Origin: Bacteroides muris (ex Afrizal et al. 2022)
Lineage (GTDB): Bacteria > Bacteroidota > Bacteroidia > Bacteroidales > Bacteroidaceae
NCBI RefSeq assembly: GCF_004793475.1
Contig: NZ_SRYZ01000021.1
Location: 1 to 64,000 of the forward strand
Direction of reading: 5' to 3'
DNA: 64,000 nt
Shown here in pieces: positions 34,891-44,960 of this stretch (the stretch's first letter is position 1; every line of letters starts with the position of its first letter). The notes under the pieces are model-generated. The model was not told the DNA's origin, did no database searches, and was given only the letters and a program-made list of their open reading frames with translations. The position numbers were made by a program, and so were the translations under genes.

Positions 34891-35065
34891 CTATTATGAG
34901 ACTTTTGATAATCAATTCTTTAAGAATTAAGGCTCCGGCATTGATAAAAGGAGACAAATGGACTGTTGGAAATGGGAATTTGGTAGAGCGTGCGATAATT
35001 GCTTGACTTGCGTTGCCCATTTCAAAACTAGAAGAGCCGAATGAATCCTTTTCTTTCCTTTCTTT

Positions 35066-35139
35066 TATGGGTTAAAATGGCTCGGATTAATGCTTTTTTT
35101 ATCCCATTATACTCAAATTAACCCTAAAATTAACCCATA
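35066..35139. promoter_or_regulatory. Inverted TATGGGTTAA sites with an extra TTAACCC
   Basis: TATGGGTTAA (35066-35075) is the exact reverse complement of TTAACCCATA (35130-35139). A further TTAACCC at 35118-35124 precedes the latter by 12 bases. The cluster lies about 110 bases before the first gene of the locus. Confidence 0.5.
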
Positions 35140-35245
35140 AGAAATCAAATTTGTAGTCGAAGGGGCGGTTTATAATGCCCTGAGGCTGATGTGGTCGATT
35201 GGCATCGGCTCCTTTGTTGTATTAACTTCTAATAATAATTAAACT

Positions 35246-37087
35246 ATGAAACAGGCAAAAAAACTGAAAGTCTTCGGACTGATGACCATGCTTATAAGTA
35301 TGGTGTTCATGGTAAGCTCCTGCTCGGATGACGATACGGACGGAGGGGGGGTATCTTATGGCAAGGTGACGGGCGTTGTCACTGACGATTTATCTTTTCC
35401 CCTTGAAGGGGTAACGGTTCAGGTCGATGGTTCCGGTATAACGGCTACACCGGACGGTCCGCGGGCCACGACAAATTCACAGGGTGTATATACACTCGAA
35501 AACATTTCAATAGGTACACATATAATTACATTTACGAAAGCCGATTATCAGACGGTAAGTGTTACCGTCGTAGCTGAAAAATTCAATGAAGAACAAGTAG
35601 CCGAAGTCAGTCCTAAGATGGAGTATGCAGCTGCAAAAATCAAAGGAAAAGTGACCGATGCAGGAAAGGGTAGTGCTCCGTTGGAAGGAGTGACAGTCAG
35701 CATCAGCTCCACGCAGACTACCACCACCGGAAGCGACGGTACGTTTGAAATCGGCAACTTGCCACTGGCCGACTATACCGTTACCTTCACGAAAGAGGGT
35801 TATGCTTCTATCGTGAAGAAAGTGGTTATGGCCGACTTTACGGATGGCATTGCTACTACAGACGTGCGCATGGGGGGAACGGAAATCCTGCGCGGACTGA
35901 CCATCGACGACTTGAAAGCTGCCGAAAAATGGTATTATAACGAATACCGCGGTGGACGAAACGCCGAAAGCTATCCCCACTGGGACTGGGCTTGCAACTA
36001 CATGTGTACGATGGACTTCCGTGGCGACTGGGAAGAGCAGAACGAAGGTACCACTCTCCGTATCCGCAACAATGAGGCCGACCGTAGCAATCCGGCAGAT
36101 ATGGAAGTGTTCGATTCATTTGTCTTCGGTAGCAAGCTCATTACACCCGACAACTACATTATGACACTCCAGATCCGTACGCACAATGCTGATGACGCTG
36201 CTCCGGCTTACTATGGTGTGCAGGTGGTAGACTTGTCTGAGGCCGATCCGAAAGCCAAGATGATTGGCGATGTCAGAACCTATGCTTCCGGTGATTACGG
36301 TTCAGTCCCAGTAGACCTGAGCGAATACATCGGTAAGGAAATCATCATCGCCATCGGTACTTTCCGCGCCCAGACAGGCGACTATTGGAAACAGCTGGTA
36401 TTGCGCCGCATCTCGTTTGCCACAGAGGTGGTTAAAGGCTGGGGCTGGTTGCCGGGTACCGAAATCGCAAAGCTGGAAGGTTGGAAGATGACGCACGAGA
36501 TGGTACGCTCCACCATGCCGCATATCAAGTCGCAGTTTACCGGTATCAATCCCATTGAAGGAAACCGTGATAACTATGTGGACGCTTATCGTGCTTGGCG
36601 CGAGGTAGACCACGTATGTGCCGAGTGGTCGTATATGCCGTTGACCAAAGACCCCGAAGTATTCCCTTCCGAGGGTTATCTGATTAAGACACGCGGTGGA
36701 AACGCTGTAAGCACTACCGTGCCCGAATCTTACTTCTATGCCAAGTTTTCCATTGCTTCCGGACGCAACAAGCTGACGCTGAAGACGCGTAACTTCAGCG
36801 CCACCAACGCCACCTTCTTCAAGGTGACAGCCATTCGTATGGACGGAACTGTTACCCACTTGGCACCTGTCTCTAATACAGCTCGGTTTGCCGAAGCGGC
36901 TGCCGACGGTTGCTGGAAGTTTATCCACGAGGCCGGAGGAAAGGGCGATTCGGAAGGATATGCCGATTTCGTTTACGATTTGTCTCAGTTCAACGGAGAA
37001 GACGTGATGTTGACCATCGGCATCTTTAAGGGCGAAGCGAATGACGATGAGAACAAGCTGGTGATGCGTGGCATAACAATGGAATAA
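35246..37087 (+). CDS. Surface lipoprotein with two carboxypeptidase-regulatory-like domains
   Basis: A 613-residue lipoprotein. The lipidated Cys is residue 26 (FMVSSC) and is followed by SDDDTDGG, which fits the Bacteroides surface-export signal. Two Ig-like carboxypeptidase-regulatory repeats follow (about 38-125, VTGVVTDDLSFPLEGVTVQV; about 130-210, IKGKVTDAGKGSAPLEGVTV), and then two related beta-sandwich modules (about 220-395 and 400-613). Both end in a similar phrase (SEYIGKEIIIAIGTF; SQFNGEDVMLTIGIF). No catalytic motif is seen. As first gene of the locus, before GH76 and SusCD, it is most likely a surface glycan-binding protein. Confidence 0.8.
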   Translation: MKQAKKLKVFGLMTMLISMVFMVSSCSDDDTDGGGVSYGKVTGVVTDDLSFPLEGVTVQVDGSGITATPDGPRATTNSQGVYTLENISIGTHIITFTKADYQTVSVTVVAEKFNEEQVAEVSPKMEYAAAKIKGKVTDAGKGSAPLEGVTVSISSTQTTTTGSDGTFEIGNLPLADYTVTFTKEGYASIVKKVVMADFTDGIATTDVRMGGTEILRGLTIDDLKAAEKWYYNEYRGGRNAESYPHWDWACNYMCTMDFRGDWEEQNEGTTLRIRNNEADRSNPADMEVFDSFVFGSKLITPDNYIMTLQIRTHNADDAAPAYYGVQVVDLSEADPKAKMIGDVRTYASGDYGSVPVDLSEYIGKEIIIAIGTFRAQTGDYWKQLVLRRISFATEVVKGWGWLPGTEIAKLEGWKMTHEMVRSTMPHIKSQFTGINPIEGNRDNYVDAYRAWREVDHVCAEWSYMPLTKDPEVFPSEGYLIKTRGGNAVSTTVPESYFYAKFSIASGRNKLTLKTRNFSATNATFFKVTAIRMDGTVTHLAPVSNTARFAEAAADGCWKFIHEAGGKGDSEGYADFVYDLSQFNGEDVMLTIGIFKGEANDDENKLVMRGITME

Positions 37088-37187
37088 CAAACTACTGATA
37101 TTTAATTATTCTTGAAGCTTTCCCCTTGCTTCTTTCCGCATCTTATGGAAGAAGGAGGAGGGAAGTCTGAGGAAACTAATAGTATGT

Positions 37188-38645
37188 ATGAACAGAATGA
37201 AAAAATTATTTACTTTACTGACTTTGCTTTTATGGACGTTAGTGGCTTGCAGCAACGATTCGGCCGCTGATGAAAAGCCGGGTAGTGGGGAGACGGATAT
37301 TCCTGCGGGTAATCTTCCTATGCAGAACGTGGCGCGTGCCATAGAACTGATTGACAATGCCGTGGAGTGCTATTTCAGGGGTACGGGCATGGCTATGTCA
37401 CGTTATTACAATCCTTATACCGGCAATCGTTCCAGCGAGTTGGGCAGTGTGTGGATGTACACCAGTTCCATTGAGGCTGTAAACGCTGCGATGAAAGCCA
37501 TGAAGACCGGACAGGCAAAGGGAGAAACGGCTCTTTATGATTCTCACTTTAATCGTTACAAGGAACTTTTGACTCAACTTTATGATAATTTGGAGTATTA
37601 TGCAGGTACTTTCACGCTGACCTCTTATACGCAGACCAGGCAGTGGACGGTATACGGCGTAGACCGTGGTTCCGATAAGGGAGCTGCTCAGGTGGAAGGC
37701 GTACTCAATGTCTACGACGACCAGATGTGGCTGATACGCGAACTGCTGGAATCCTATCACATCACCGGTGAGCAGCGCTACCTGGATAAGGCGGAATACC
37801 TGGCAGAGTATGTGCTCGATGGCTGGGACTGCACGCTCGACGAGCAGGGCAGACAGCTGGGAGGCATCACCTGGGGCCCCGGTTATCTCTCCAAGCACTC
37901 TTGCAGCAATGGCCCTATGGTCAGCCCGCTGGTATGGCTACACGAGATTTATAAAGGAAAGTCCGATGAAGTGACCTACGGCTACGTGGATACGGACAAC
38001 AGCCGCAAGCTGCGTACAGAGAAGAAGGCCGATTACTACCTGAACTTTGCCAAGGTCATTTACGACTGGCAGAAGGCACATCTGTTGCGCCCCGACGGCG
38101 TGTACGACGATATGATGGGTGGAGCTGAATCGCCTGAGATAGAATATGTCACTATTGACGGTCTACGCTATCGGAAAGGCACCAAGCTGCGCGACCGCGT
38201 AGGTCCCGCCATCACTTACAACAGCGGTACGATGCTTTCCGGTGCAGCCGACCTCTATCGGGCAACCAGCGATGCCGCTTACCGCACGGACTTGGCTGCA
38301 TTGACCGACAAGAGCTTTGTCTATTTTGCCAAGGAGGACGCCTCCAAGCCGGGTTGCTATGCCTTCGACATCAGCGGCTTCCGCAATTGGTTCAATGGCG
38401 TGCTGATGCGCGGATATGTAGATGCCTCTGCGGCGCACACCGCTGCATCGGGCTGTATCGCGGCTTTCCAGCACAACTTGGATTATGCCTACGATAACTA
38501 CCTCTACAAACAGATGCTTCCTACCAATTTGCTGGTGGGCTGGAACAAAGCCGAGAAGAGCAAGAACAATGTGGAAGCAATGTTCACTTTTGCTTTTGCA
38601 GCCGAGTATGCAGTGTTGGCGAATTATGAATGGAGCAAAAATTAA
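37188..38645 (+). CDS. GH76 endo-alpha-1,6-mannanase, lipoprotein
   Basis: A 485-residue lipoprotein (lipobox LVAC, Cys 21) with the alpha/alpha-barrel of glycoside hydrolase family 76. The catalytic Asp pair is visible as D177-D178 in NVYDDQMWL. Other landmarks are YYNPYTGNRSSELGSVWMYTS and the YNSGTMLSGAADLYRAT segment. GH76 enzymes cut the alpha-1,6-mannose backbone of yeast mannan and related glycans internally, so a surface lipoprotein form would create oligosaccharides for the SusCD pair downstream. It is 100 bases after the lipoprotein gene and 18 before susC, hence in the operon. ATG 37197 (MKK) is an alternative start. Confidence 0.9.
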   Translation: MNRMKKLFTLLTLLLWTLVACSNDSAADEKPGSGETDIPAGNLPMQNVARAIELIDNAVECYFRGTGMAMSRYYNPYTGNRSSELGSVWMYTSSIEAVNAAMKAMKTGQAKGETALYDSHFNRYKELLTQLYDNLEYYAGTFTLTSYTQTRQWTVYGVDRGSDKGAAQVEGVLNVYDDQMWLIRELLESYHITGEQRYLDKAEYLAEYVLDGWDCTLDEQGRQLGGITWGPGYLSKHSCSNGPMVSPLVWLHEIYKGKSDEVTYGYVDTDNSRKLRTEKKADYYLNFAKVIYDWQKAHLLRPDGVYDDMMGGAESPEIEYVTIDGLRYRKGTKLRDRVGPAITYNSGTMLSGAADLYRATSDAAYRTDLAALTDKSFVYFAKEDASKPGCYAFDISGFRNWFNGVLMRGYVDASAAHTAASGCIAAFQHNLDYAYDNYLYKQMLPTNLLVGWNKAEKSKNNVEAMFTFAFAAEYAVLANYEWSKN

Positions 38646-38663
38646 TTTAAAAAATAATGGACT

Positions 38664-41600
38664 ATGAAAGATTTTAGCAAGATGCGACAAGGACTGGCTT
38701 GCGTGGTGATGGCATTGCTTATGATGCTGATTCCGACAGGCGTTTTCGCACAGAACTCTATTTCCGTTTCGGGAGTAGTGATAGACGATACCAACGAGCC
38801 GGTTATCGGAGCGGCCGTTATGGTGAAAGGCACCACTGTCGGTGTGATTACCGACATTGATGGCCGTTACACCATCAACGCTCCTGCCGATGGTGTCCTC
38901 AGCTTCTCCTACGTGGGATTGAAAAGCAAGGAAGAGAAAGTGAACGGACGTACCACCATTAACGTTGTGATGCACACCGACTCCCAGATGATAGATGAGG
39001 TGGTGGTTATCGGTTACGGTACGCAACGCCGTGGTTCGGTAACGGGTGCCGTTGCCGGCGTAAAGGGTAAGGATATGATTCAGACCAAGAACGAAAACCC
39101 ACAGAATATGTTGACTGGACGTGTGGCAGGTCTTCGTGTATGGCAGAAGAGTTCCGAACCCGGTACGTTCAATAACAGTTTCGATGTGCGTGGTATGGGT
39201 ACGCCGCTGGTGGTTATCGACGGTATTCCCCGCAGTGTGGAAGAGTTCCAACGCTTGAATGCTCAGGACATCGAGGACATCTCCGTATTGAAAGATGCCT
39301 CTGCTGCCATCTACGGTGTGCGTGCCGCCAACGGTGTGGTACTGGTGACCACCAAGAAGGGAGCGGCCGGCAAGACCGAATTCTCTTACAACGGTTCTTA
39401 CACCTTCCAGCAACCCTCGCGTATGCCTGAGTTGTGTAATCCTTTTGAATCAATGACGCTCTTCAACGAAATGTCTATGAACAACATCAACGGTGGTTCG
39501 TGGGTATTCGGCGAAGATGCCTTCGAGGCATACCGCAACGGCACACGTCGTACGACGGACTGGAACGACCTGATTATCTCCAACGTGGCTCCTCAGACAC
39601 AACACGACATCAGCATCTCCGGTGGTACCGAAAAGACGAAGTTCTACATCAGCATGGGTTACTTCTATCAGGAAGGCATCTTCCGTTCCGGCGACTTGAA
39701 TTACAACAAGTTCAACTTGCGTTCCAATATCTCCACCGAGATTACCAAGGGTATCAAGTTCGAACTGGGTGTGAGTGCTGTTTCCGACGAACGTAATACG
39801 CCTTTCTCAAGTGCGCAGGACATCATTCGCAACTACTGGCGTCAGGGTGTACTCTATCCTGCGTTCGCCGACCTCGAAGGAACGATGTTGAACTACAACG
39901 GTCTGGATATGGAACAGAACACCGTGGCTATGATGACGTCCGATGTATCCGGTTACAAGAAGTATAAACAGAAATATTTCCAGTCTTCGGCTACCGTATC
40001 AGTAGACTTCGGTGAATATACACCGATATTGAAAGGCTTGACTGCCAAGGCTATGTTCAGCTACGACTACCGTGCCGACAACAACGAGGCTTTCCGCAAA
40101 GAGTACTATCAGTATGCTTACGACGAGCAGACCGGTGCTTACAACCAGAAGGTCTACAACGAAAGTTCGCCCAGCAATATGCGTCGCGAGTTTTATGACA
40201 AGTCTCAGATGCTGGGTCAGTTTACCGTGAACTACAACCGCACTTTCAACGATGTTCACCACGTAGGCGGTGTCGTTGGTTGGGAAGTCCAGAAGCGCAA
40301 CGGTGATAACTTCTACGCCATTCGCGACTTGGCATTCTCTATGCCTTATCTGCTGGCGGGAGTGACCGAAGGTCAGATTGGTGCTATGCAGACAGGTGGT
40401 GGCGACCTCTACGAACAAGCCAACGAAGCCTTGATAGGTCGTGTCAACTACTCGTTTGCCGACCGCTACCTGCTGGAAGCACAGTTCCGTTACGACGGTT
40501 CCAGCAAGTTTGCCAAAGGACATCAATGGGGTTTCTTCCCCTCCGTATCGGCAGGTTGGAGAATTTCCGAAGAACCTTTCTTCAAGAGTATCGATGCTCT
40601 GAAATTTGTCAATCAGTTGAAGTTGCGTGCCAGCTATGGTGTACTTGGTGATGACGGTGACTTGAATTACGACTGGGCGATGGGATATACCTATCCTGCG
40701 ACAAGTTCCAATATGACTAATGGTGACTATGCTTCTTACTCACCGGGTTATGTCTTCGGCGGCAAATTTATCAGTGCGGCCAGTCCGATGGCGCTGCCCA
40801 ATGAGGACATCACGTGGTTCAAGTCCAAGACGTTCGATATCGGTTTCGACTTTGAGGCTTGGAACGGTATGCTGGGTGTTTCATTCGACTACTTCAACCG
40901 TTTGCGTACCGGTCGTTTTGCCCGTCGTTCCGGTGCCTTGCCTACCGTGGTTGGTGCCACTGCTCCGCGCGAGAATCTGGACAGCGACCGTCAGTTCGGT
41001 ATGGAATTGGAATTGACACACCGTCATAAGATTGGTCAGGTGGCCTACAACCTGAAAGGTATTGCTACCGTTACCCGTCAGAAGTACCTGACTGCTTCGG
41101 AGAAGGGACCTTGGGCGAACTCCTACGACCGCTGGCGCAACGATAACCTGACACACCGTTACCAAGGTGTGCAGTTTGGATATACTTCTGCCGGACGTTA
41201 TACCAGCTGGAACGATATCTGGAGCTATAACGCTTTCAAGGAACGCGACATTCTGCCGGGCGATTATAAATATGAAGACTGGAACGGTGACGGCGAAATC
41301 AACGGCCAAGACGAACATCCATTTGCCTTCGACCAGACTCCGTGGTTGCAATTCAGTTTGAATGCCGGTCTGCAATGGAAGAACTTCGACTTCAATATGT
41401 TGTTGCAAGGTTCTGCACTGGGCTCTATGGAATACAAGGAACCGCTGCACGAAATCTGGGGTAAGAACGGTGGTGGCGCATTGACTCAATTCCTCGACCG
41501 CTGGCATCCGCTGGATCCGAAAGCCGATCCATACAATCCTGCTACGGTTTGGACTTCCGGTCACTACGCTTACACAGGCCGCTGGGCAAAAAACAATTCA

Positions 41601-41834
41601 GCCTTCAACCGCGTAAGCACTGCTTACCTCCGCTTGAAGAGCATCGAACTGGGTTACACTTTCCCGAAATTGAAACAGATTCCCAATGCCAGCCTGCGCG
41701 TCTATGCCAATGCTTACAACCTGCTCACTTTCACAGGTGTGAAGTTTGTAGACCCTGAACATCCCGATGATGACCTGGGCCGTATGTATCCGTTGAACAA
41801 GACCTATACACTGGGCGTTTCGCTCTCATTCTAA
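38664..41834 (+). CDS. SusC-type TonB-dependent transporter of the mannan-type locus
   Basis: 1,056 residues: signal peptide (...IPTGVFA-QN), carboxypeptidase-regulatory-like domain (VSGVVIDDTNEPVIGAAVMV), then the plug starting DEVVVIGYGTQRRGSVTGAV with VLKDASAAIYGVRAANGVVL, and a 22-strand barrel ending YTLGVSLSF. It imports mannooligosaccharides presented by the SusD partner if the locus substrate is as inferred. It shares the SusC plan but little close sequence with the first SusC of the window, so the two are not a recent duplication. Confidence 0.95.
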   Translation: MKDFSKMRQGLACVVMALLMMLIPTGVFAQNSISVSGVVIDDTNEPVIGAAVMVKGTTVGVITDIDGRYTINAPADGVLSFSYVGLKSKEEKVNGRTTINVVMHTDSQMIDEVVVIGYGTQRRGSVTGAVAGVKGKDMIQTKNENPQNMLTGRVAGLRVWQKSSEPGTFNNSFDVRGMGTPLVVIDGIPRSVEEFQRLNAQDIEDISVLKDASAAIYGVRAANGVVLVTTKKGAAGKTEFSYNGSYTFQQPSRMPELCNPFESMTLFNEMSMNNINGGSWVFGEDAFEAYRNGTRRTTDWNDLIISNVAPQTQHDISISGGTEKTKFYISMGYFYQEGIFRSGDLNYNKFNLRSNISTEITKGIKFELGVSAVSDERNTPFSSAQDIIRNYWRQGVLYPAFADLEGTMLNYNGLDMEQNTVAMMTSDVSGYKKYKQKYFQSSATVSVDFGEYTPILKGLTAKAMFSYDYRADNNEAFRKEYYQYAYDEQTGAYNQKVYNESSPSNMRREFYDKSQMLGQFTVNYNRTFNDVHHVGGVVGWEVQKRNGDNFYAIRDLAFSMPYLLAGVTEGQIGAMQTGGGDLYEQANEALIGRVNYSFADRYLLEAQFRYDGSSKFAKGHQWGFFPSVSAGWRISEEPFFKSIDALKFVNQLKLRASYGVLGDDGDLNYDWAMGYTYPATSSNMTNGDYASYSPGYVFGGKFISAASPMALPNEDITWFKSKTFDIGFDFEAWNGMLGVSFDYFNRLRTGRFARRSGALPTVVGATAPRENLDSDRQFGMELELTHRHKIGQVAYNLKGIATVTRQKYLTASEKGPWANSYDRWRNDNLTHRYQGVQFGYTSAGRYTSWNDIWSYNAFKERDILPGDYKYEDWNGDGEINGQDEHPFAFDQTPWLQFSLNAGLQWKNFDFNMLLQGSALGSMEYKEPLHEIWGKNGGGALTQFLDRWHPLDPKADPYNPATVWTSGHYAYTGRWAKNNSAFNRVSTAYLRLKSIELGYTFPKLKQIPNASLRVYANAYNLLTFTGVKFVDPEHPDDDLGRMYPLNKTYTLGVSLSF

Positions 41835-41870
41835 ATAACCAATGATATAAATCTAAAAAGAACAATAAAT

Positions 41871-43937
41871 ATGAAACATAAACTGATATCCGCGATGTTG
41901 TGTATGACCCTCGCCACTTCCTGTGTCGATATGGACATTGCACCCAAGAATATCGTGACTTCCGAGTCGTTGCTTTCCAATGAATCGGGAATGGACATCT
42001 ATATGGCACGTATGTATAGCAATATGCCGTGGGAAGACTTTAAATATATGGCTCAATGGGGATTGAATTTCAGCGGCTGGCTGAATGCTATCGGTATCGA
42101 GGGCACCGGCGAAGCTATGAACCGCGATGGTATCTGCCGTGCGTTTACCGGTGAAGACAATGCTTATTGGGGAAGAGCTTTTGAATTGTTGCGCGACGCC
42201 AACTACCTGATTGAGAACCTGCCGAAGTACCAAGGTTCCTACGCCGAGATTGCCTACAATCACTATTTGGGTGAAGCTTATTACGTGCGTGCCACGGTCT
42301 TCTACGCCATGGCTCGTCGTTTCGGTGGTATCCCTTTGGTGACAAAGGTCATCCAGTACCCCGGGGACGGTAATCTGGAAGTGCCCCGTGCCAGTGAGGA
42401 AGAAACTTGGGACCGGATTCTGGAAGATTATGACAAGGCCATCGAACTGATGATGGCTACCAGCCCCAAGAGCGGTTACAGCAACAAGTATGTAGCGTTG
42501 GCTTTCAAATCCGAAGCAATGCTCTATGCAGGTAGCGTGGCTAAGTACAACGAAACAGTAACCGGCCGTCTGACCGGTCTGGGTGCCAAGACCGGCGTGC
42601 GTGTCATCGGATTTGATGAAGGCCGTTGGCAAGAGGCTTCCAAGAAATACTTTGCCGAGGCTTATAAGGCTGCTTCCGAAGTAATCAAGAGTGGTGTATA
42701 CTCACTTTACAAGAAGAAATGGGCTGCCAACGACCCGGAAGCACAATACCAGAATATGGTGGATATGTTCTCCGATCTTAACGGTAATCCGGAGAATATC
42801 TATGTAAAGGAATACGTCTATCCTACCAGTACCCATGCTTACGACTCTTACAACCTGCCGCGTACTTTCAAGGCTCCGTTGAACTGCGGTGTCTGCCCGA
42901 CAGCCGACTTTGTAGAGTTGTTCGACGGTTTCGACCGCTATGCCGACGGTACGCTGAAGGTAACAACCGGTAATTCGAACACCGAGGGAAACTATATTAT
43001 GTATGACGAACCGATGGATTATTACAAGAATGCCGAACCGCGTCTGCGTGCATATGTCATCTTCCCCGGTGATATGTTCAAAGGCAAGGAGATTGAGATT
43101 TATGCCGGTGTTTACACAGGTTCTGCACCGATCAAACCGCTCTTTAATGATTATTCGTATGGCTCGGCTACTGTTAAGTACAACCACCTGAGTGCTTATA
43201 CTGAAAAGCCCAAGACGCTTTATCTGAGTACCGGTGCTAACGACCAGCAGGAAATCGTGACGTTGGCGAATGGCTCTACAATGACGGCTGCCGGCGAAAA
43301 CGGTCCTTTCTATAATGATGGCGGTAGCGCAATGACCGGTCTGTTGTCTCGTAAATGGTTGAATCCCGATCCTGCATTCGTGCCCCGCGAAGGTAACAGT
43401 GCACAGCCTTTCATCTTGATGCGTTATGCCGAAGTATTGTTGAACGCTGCTGAGGCTGCTGTGGAACTCTCGCTGGCAGGTGCTTCCTCACCGGACGGTA
43501 CCGATATGTTGGGCGTGGCTACGCAGGCAGTCAACGACATTCGCGAACGTGCCGGTGCCAAGTTGCTGGCTTCTTCACTGAACGGTACGGTAAACAGCCG
43601 TGACATCGTTCGCAAGGAGCGCCGTAAAGAGTTGGCGTTTGAAAACAAGATCAAGTGGGATTTACGCCGCTGGCGTGTAAACCACTATGAAGGTCGCGAC
43701 GGATTCTGGGGCGAACAATGCGACAAGGACCGTTTCAGCAATACGACTCGTTATCGTTTCCGTGGTATCTATCCGTTCTACTCGACAGCTACTGGCAAGT
43801 GGTTCTTCGATGTTTGCTTCAACTACACTACGGCAGGTGACAAGGACTTCGGTTATACTCCGTTGGACTATTACTTTGAAATCCCGGGCGGTGAGGTATC
43901 GAAGAGTAACGTAATCGATCAGCAGCCTAACCGATAA
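41871..43937 (+). CDS. SusD/RagB-type lipoprotein of the mannan-type locus
   Basis: A 688-residue surface lipoprotein (MKHKLISAMLCMTLATSC, Cys followed by VDMDIAP). It is longer than usual SusD proteins. Conserved regions include GEAYYVRATVFYAMARRFGG in the TPR part, RYAEVLLNAAEAAVEL, and the C-terminal RKERRKELAFENKIKWDLRR. It binds the glycan at the surface and closes the SusC channel. It is 36 bases after susC. The extra length lies mainly in the middle (about 290-430), which may shape the ligand site. Confidence 0.94.
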   Translation: MKHKLISAMLCMTLATSCVDMDIAPKNIVTSESLLSNESGMDIYMARMYSNMPWEDFKYMAQWGLNFSGWLNAIGIEGTGEAMNRDGICRAFTGEDNAYWGRAFELLRDANYLIENLPKYQGSYAEIAYNHYLGEAYYVRATVFYAMARRFGGIPLVTKVIQYPGDGNLEVPRASEEETWDRILEDYDKAIELMMATSPKSGYSNKYVALAFKSEAMLYAGSVAKYNETVTGRLTGLGAKTGVRVIGFDEGRWQEASKKYFAEAYKAASEVIKSGVYSLYKKKWAANDPEAQYQNMVDMFSDLNGNPENIYVKEYVYPTSTHAYDSYNLPRTFKAPLNCGVCPTADFVELFDGFDRYADGTLKVTTGNSNTEGNYIMYDEPMDYYKNAEPRLRAYVIFPGDMFKGKEIEIYAGVYTGSAPIKPLFNDYSYGSATVKYNHLSAYTEKPKTLYLSTGANDQQEIVTLANGSTMTAAGENGPFYNDGGSAMTGLLSRKWLNPDPAFVPREGNSAQPFILMRYAEVLLNAAEAAVELSLAGASSPDGTDMLGVATQAVNDIRERAGAKLLASSLNGTVNSRDIVRKERRKELAFENKIKWDLRRWRVNHYEGRDGFWGEQCDKDRFSNTTRYRFRGIYPFYSTATGKWFFDVCFNYTTAGDKDFGYTPLDYYFEIPGGEVSKSNVIDQQPNR

Positions 43938-43968
43938 AAACTAATTAGACAATTAAAAACTTAAAAGT

Positions 43969-44784
43969 ATGAGAAAGACAATATTTTATAGCTTATTCAG
44001 CACCCTGTTTCTGTTGACCTCGTGCAGTATGTTTGAAATAGACAACTATGATGAGCCTGCCGAAACGATTTGGGGCGAGGTGGTTGATGAAGCCACAGGC
44101 AAGCGTGTACTGACCGATCAGGGCAGTGAGGGTATCCGTGTTCGTCTGACCGAATTGAGCTGGGGCGACAACGTACAGCACAATCCCGACTTCTTCTGCA
44201 TGATGGACGGTACGTTCCGGAATACAAAGATTTTCAAGGGTGAGTACAACGTCCGTGTCGATGGTCCCTTCATTCCCTTGGTACGTGAAAACACGGACGG
44301 TACTTTGCTTTACGACGGTTCCGTCAATACGGAAATCAGTGGTACGACGAAGCTGAAATTTGAAGTGCAGCCTTTCCTGAATGTGGAGATTGTGGGTAAT
44401 CCGCAGGTAAGCAACGGAGTTGTCAAGGCACAGGTACGCGTGACTCGCGGTGTGTCAGATGACATCTTCCGTGAGAAAATCCAGCCGATGGGCAACTGGA
44501 AGGACGAATACCTGAACGTAACCGATATACAGCTTTTTGTCAGCTATTCAAGCACCGTGGGCTATCGGGCACGTGACGAACGTTGGTCAAGCAGCATCAA
44601 CTACGACGGCAAGAGCTTTGAGGAGTTGCTGGGCAAGGAAGTTACCATTCAGTCGAACGGTAGTGTACCCTCGGGGCGCAAGGTGTTTATACGCGCAGCT
44701 GCACGTATAAACTACGATACGCCTGTGGGTAGTGGTGTTCGCAGATGGAACTACAGCGAACCGATGGAGGTGCTGATTCCTTAA
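43969..44784 (+). CDS. DUF3823 lipoprotein
   Basis: A 271-residue lipoprotein (LLTSC, Cys 19) matching the DUF3823 pattern: an N-terminal prealbumin-like beta domain (WGEVVDEATGKRVLTDQGSEGIRVRLTE), FFCMMDGTFRNTKIFKGEYN, and a second beta domain. DUF3823 genes regularly follow susD in Bacteroides glycan loci, and the product is thought to be an outer-membrane, possibly glycan-binding, accessory. Here it lies 31 bases after susD. No catalytic residue is evident. Confidence 0.88.
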   Translation: MRKTIFYSLFSTLFLLTSCSMFEIDNYDEPAETIWGEVVDEATGKRVLTDQGSEGIRVRLTELSWGDNVQHNPDFFCMMDGTFRNTKIFKGEYNVRVDGPFIPLVRENTDGTLLYDGSVNTEISGTTKLKFEVQPFLNVEIVGNPQVSNGVVKAQVRVTRGVSDDIFREKIQPMGNWKDEYLNVTDIQLFVSYSSTVGYRARDERWSSSINYDGKSFEELLGKEVTIQSNGSVPSGRKVFIRAAARINYDTPVGSGVRRWNYSEPMEVLIP

Positions 44785-44834
44785 TCAGACAAGCCCGTAT
44801 AGTAGCGTGTGCCGAAAAGACTGGTACAATAGAG

Positions 44835-44856
44835 TTTTTTAGATGCGTCTAAAAAA
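44835..44856 (+). promoter_or_regulatory. Intra-operon hairpin between DUF3823 and the next enzyme
   Basis: TTTTTTAGA (44835-44843) pairs with TCTAAAAAA (44848-44856) around TGCG. A GTGT/ACAC hairpin follows near 44871. They may set mRNA stability or separate the susCD part from the enzyme part of the operon. Confidence 0.45.
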
Positions 44857-44960
44857 TGCGATACAGTGTTTTCGACACACACTTTCTGTCTATGTGAAGC
44901 CATTGTTGCAGATAATGGCAAGAGCAAGAATCCAAATTTCATAAAAAAACAGAAATTGAT

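Larger units (their letters stand above)
34687..35245 (+). other. 559-base control region between regulator and glycan locus
   Basis: No convincing gene. It holds the 22-bp direct repeats (34825-34890), the 10-bp inverted repeats with an extra direct copy (35066-35139), an AATTCTT-TA-AGAATT hairpin near 34912, and a weak -7-like box CAAATTTG (35146-35153). A 36-codon frame at 34896-35006 has no known resemblance. Confidence 0.6.

Noticed and set aside
34896-35006. 36-codon frame in the control region of the mannan-type locus
   Set aside because: No resemblance, no conserved start context visible; kept only as a note in the gap description.
21960-41834. Recent duplication of the two SusC genes
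   Set aside because: They share only the general SusC motifs; signal peptides, plug and barrel sequences differ widely.
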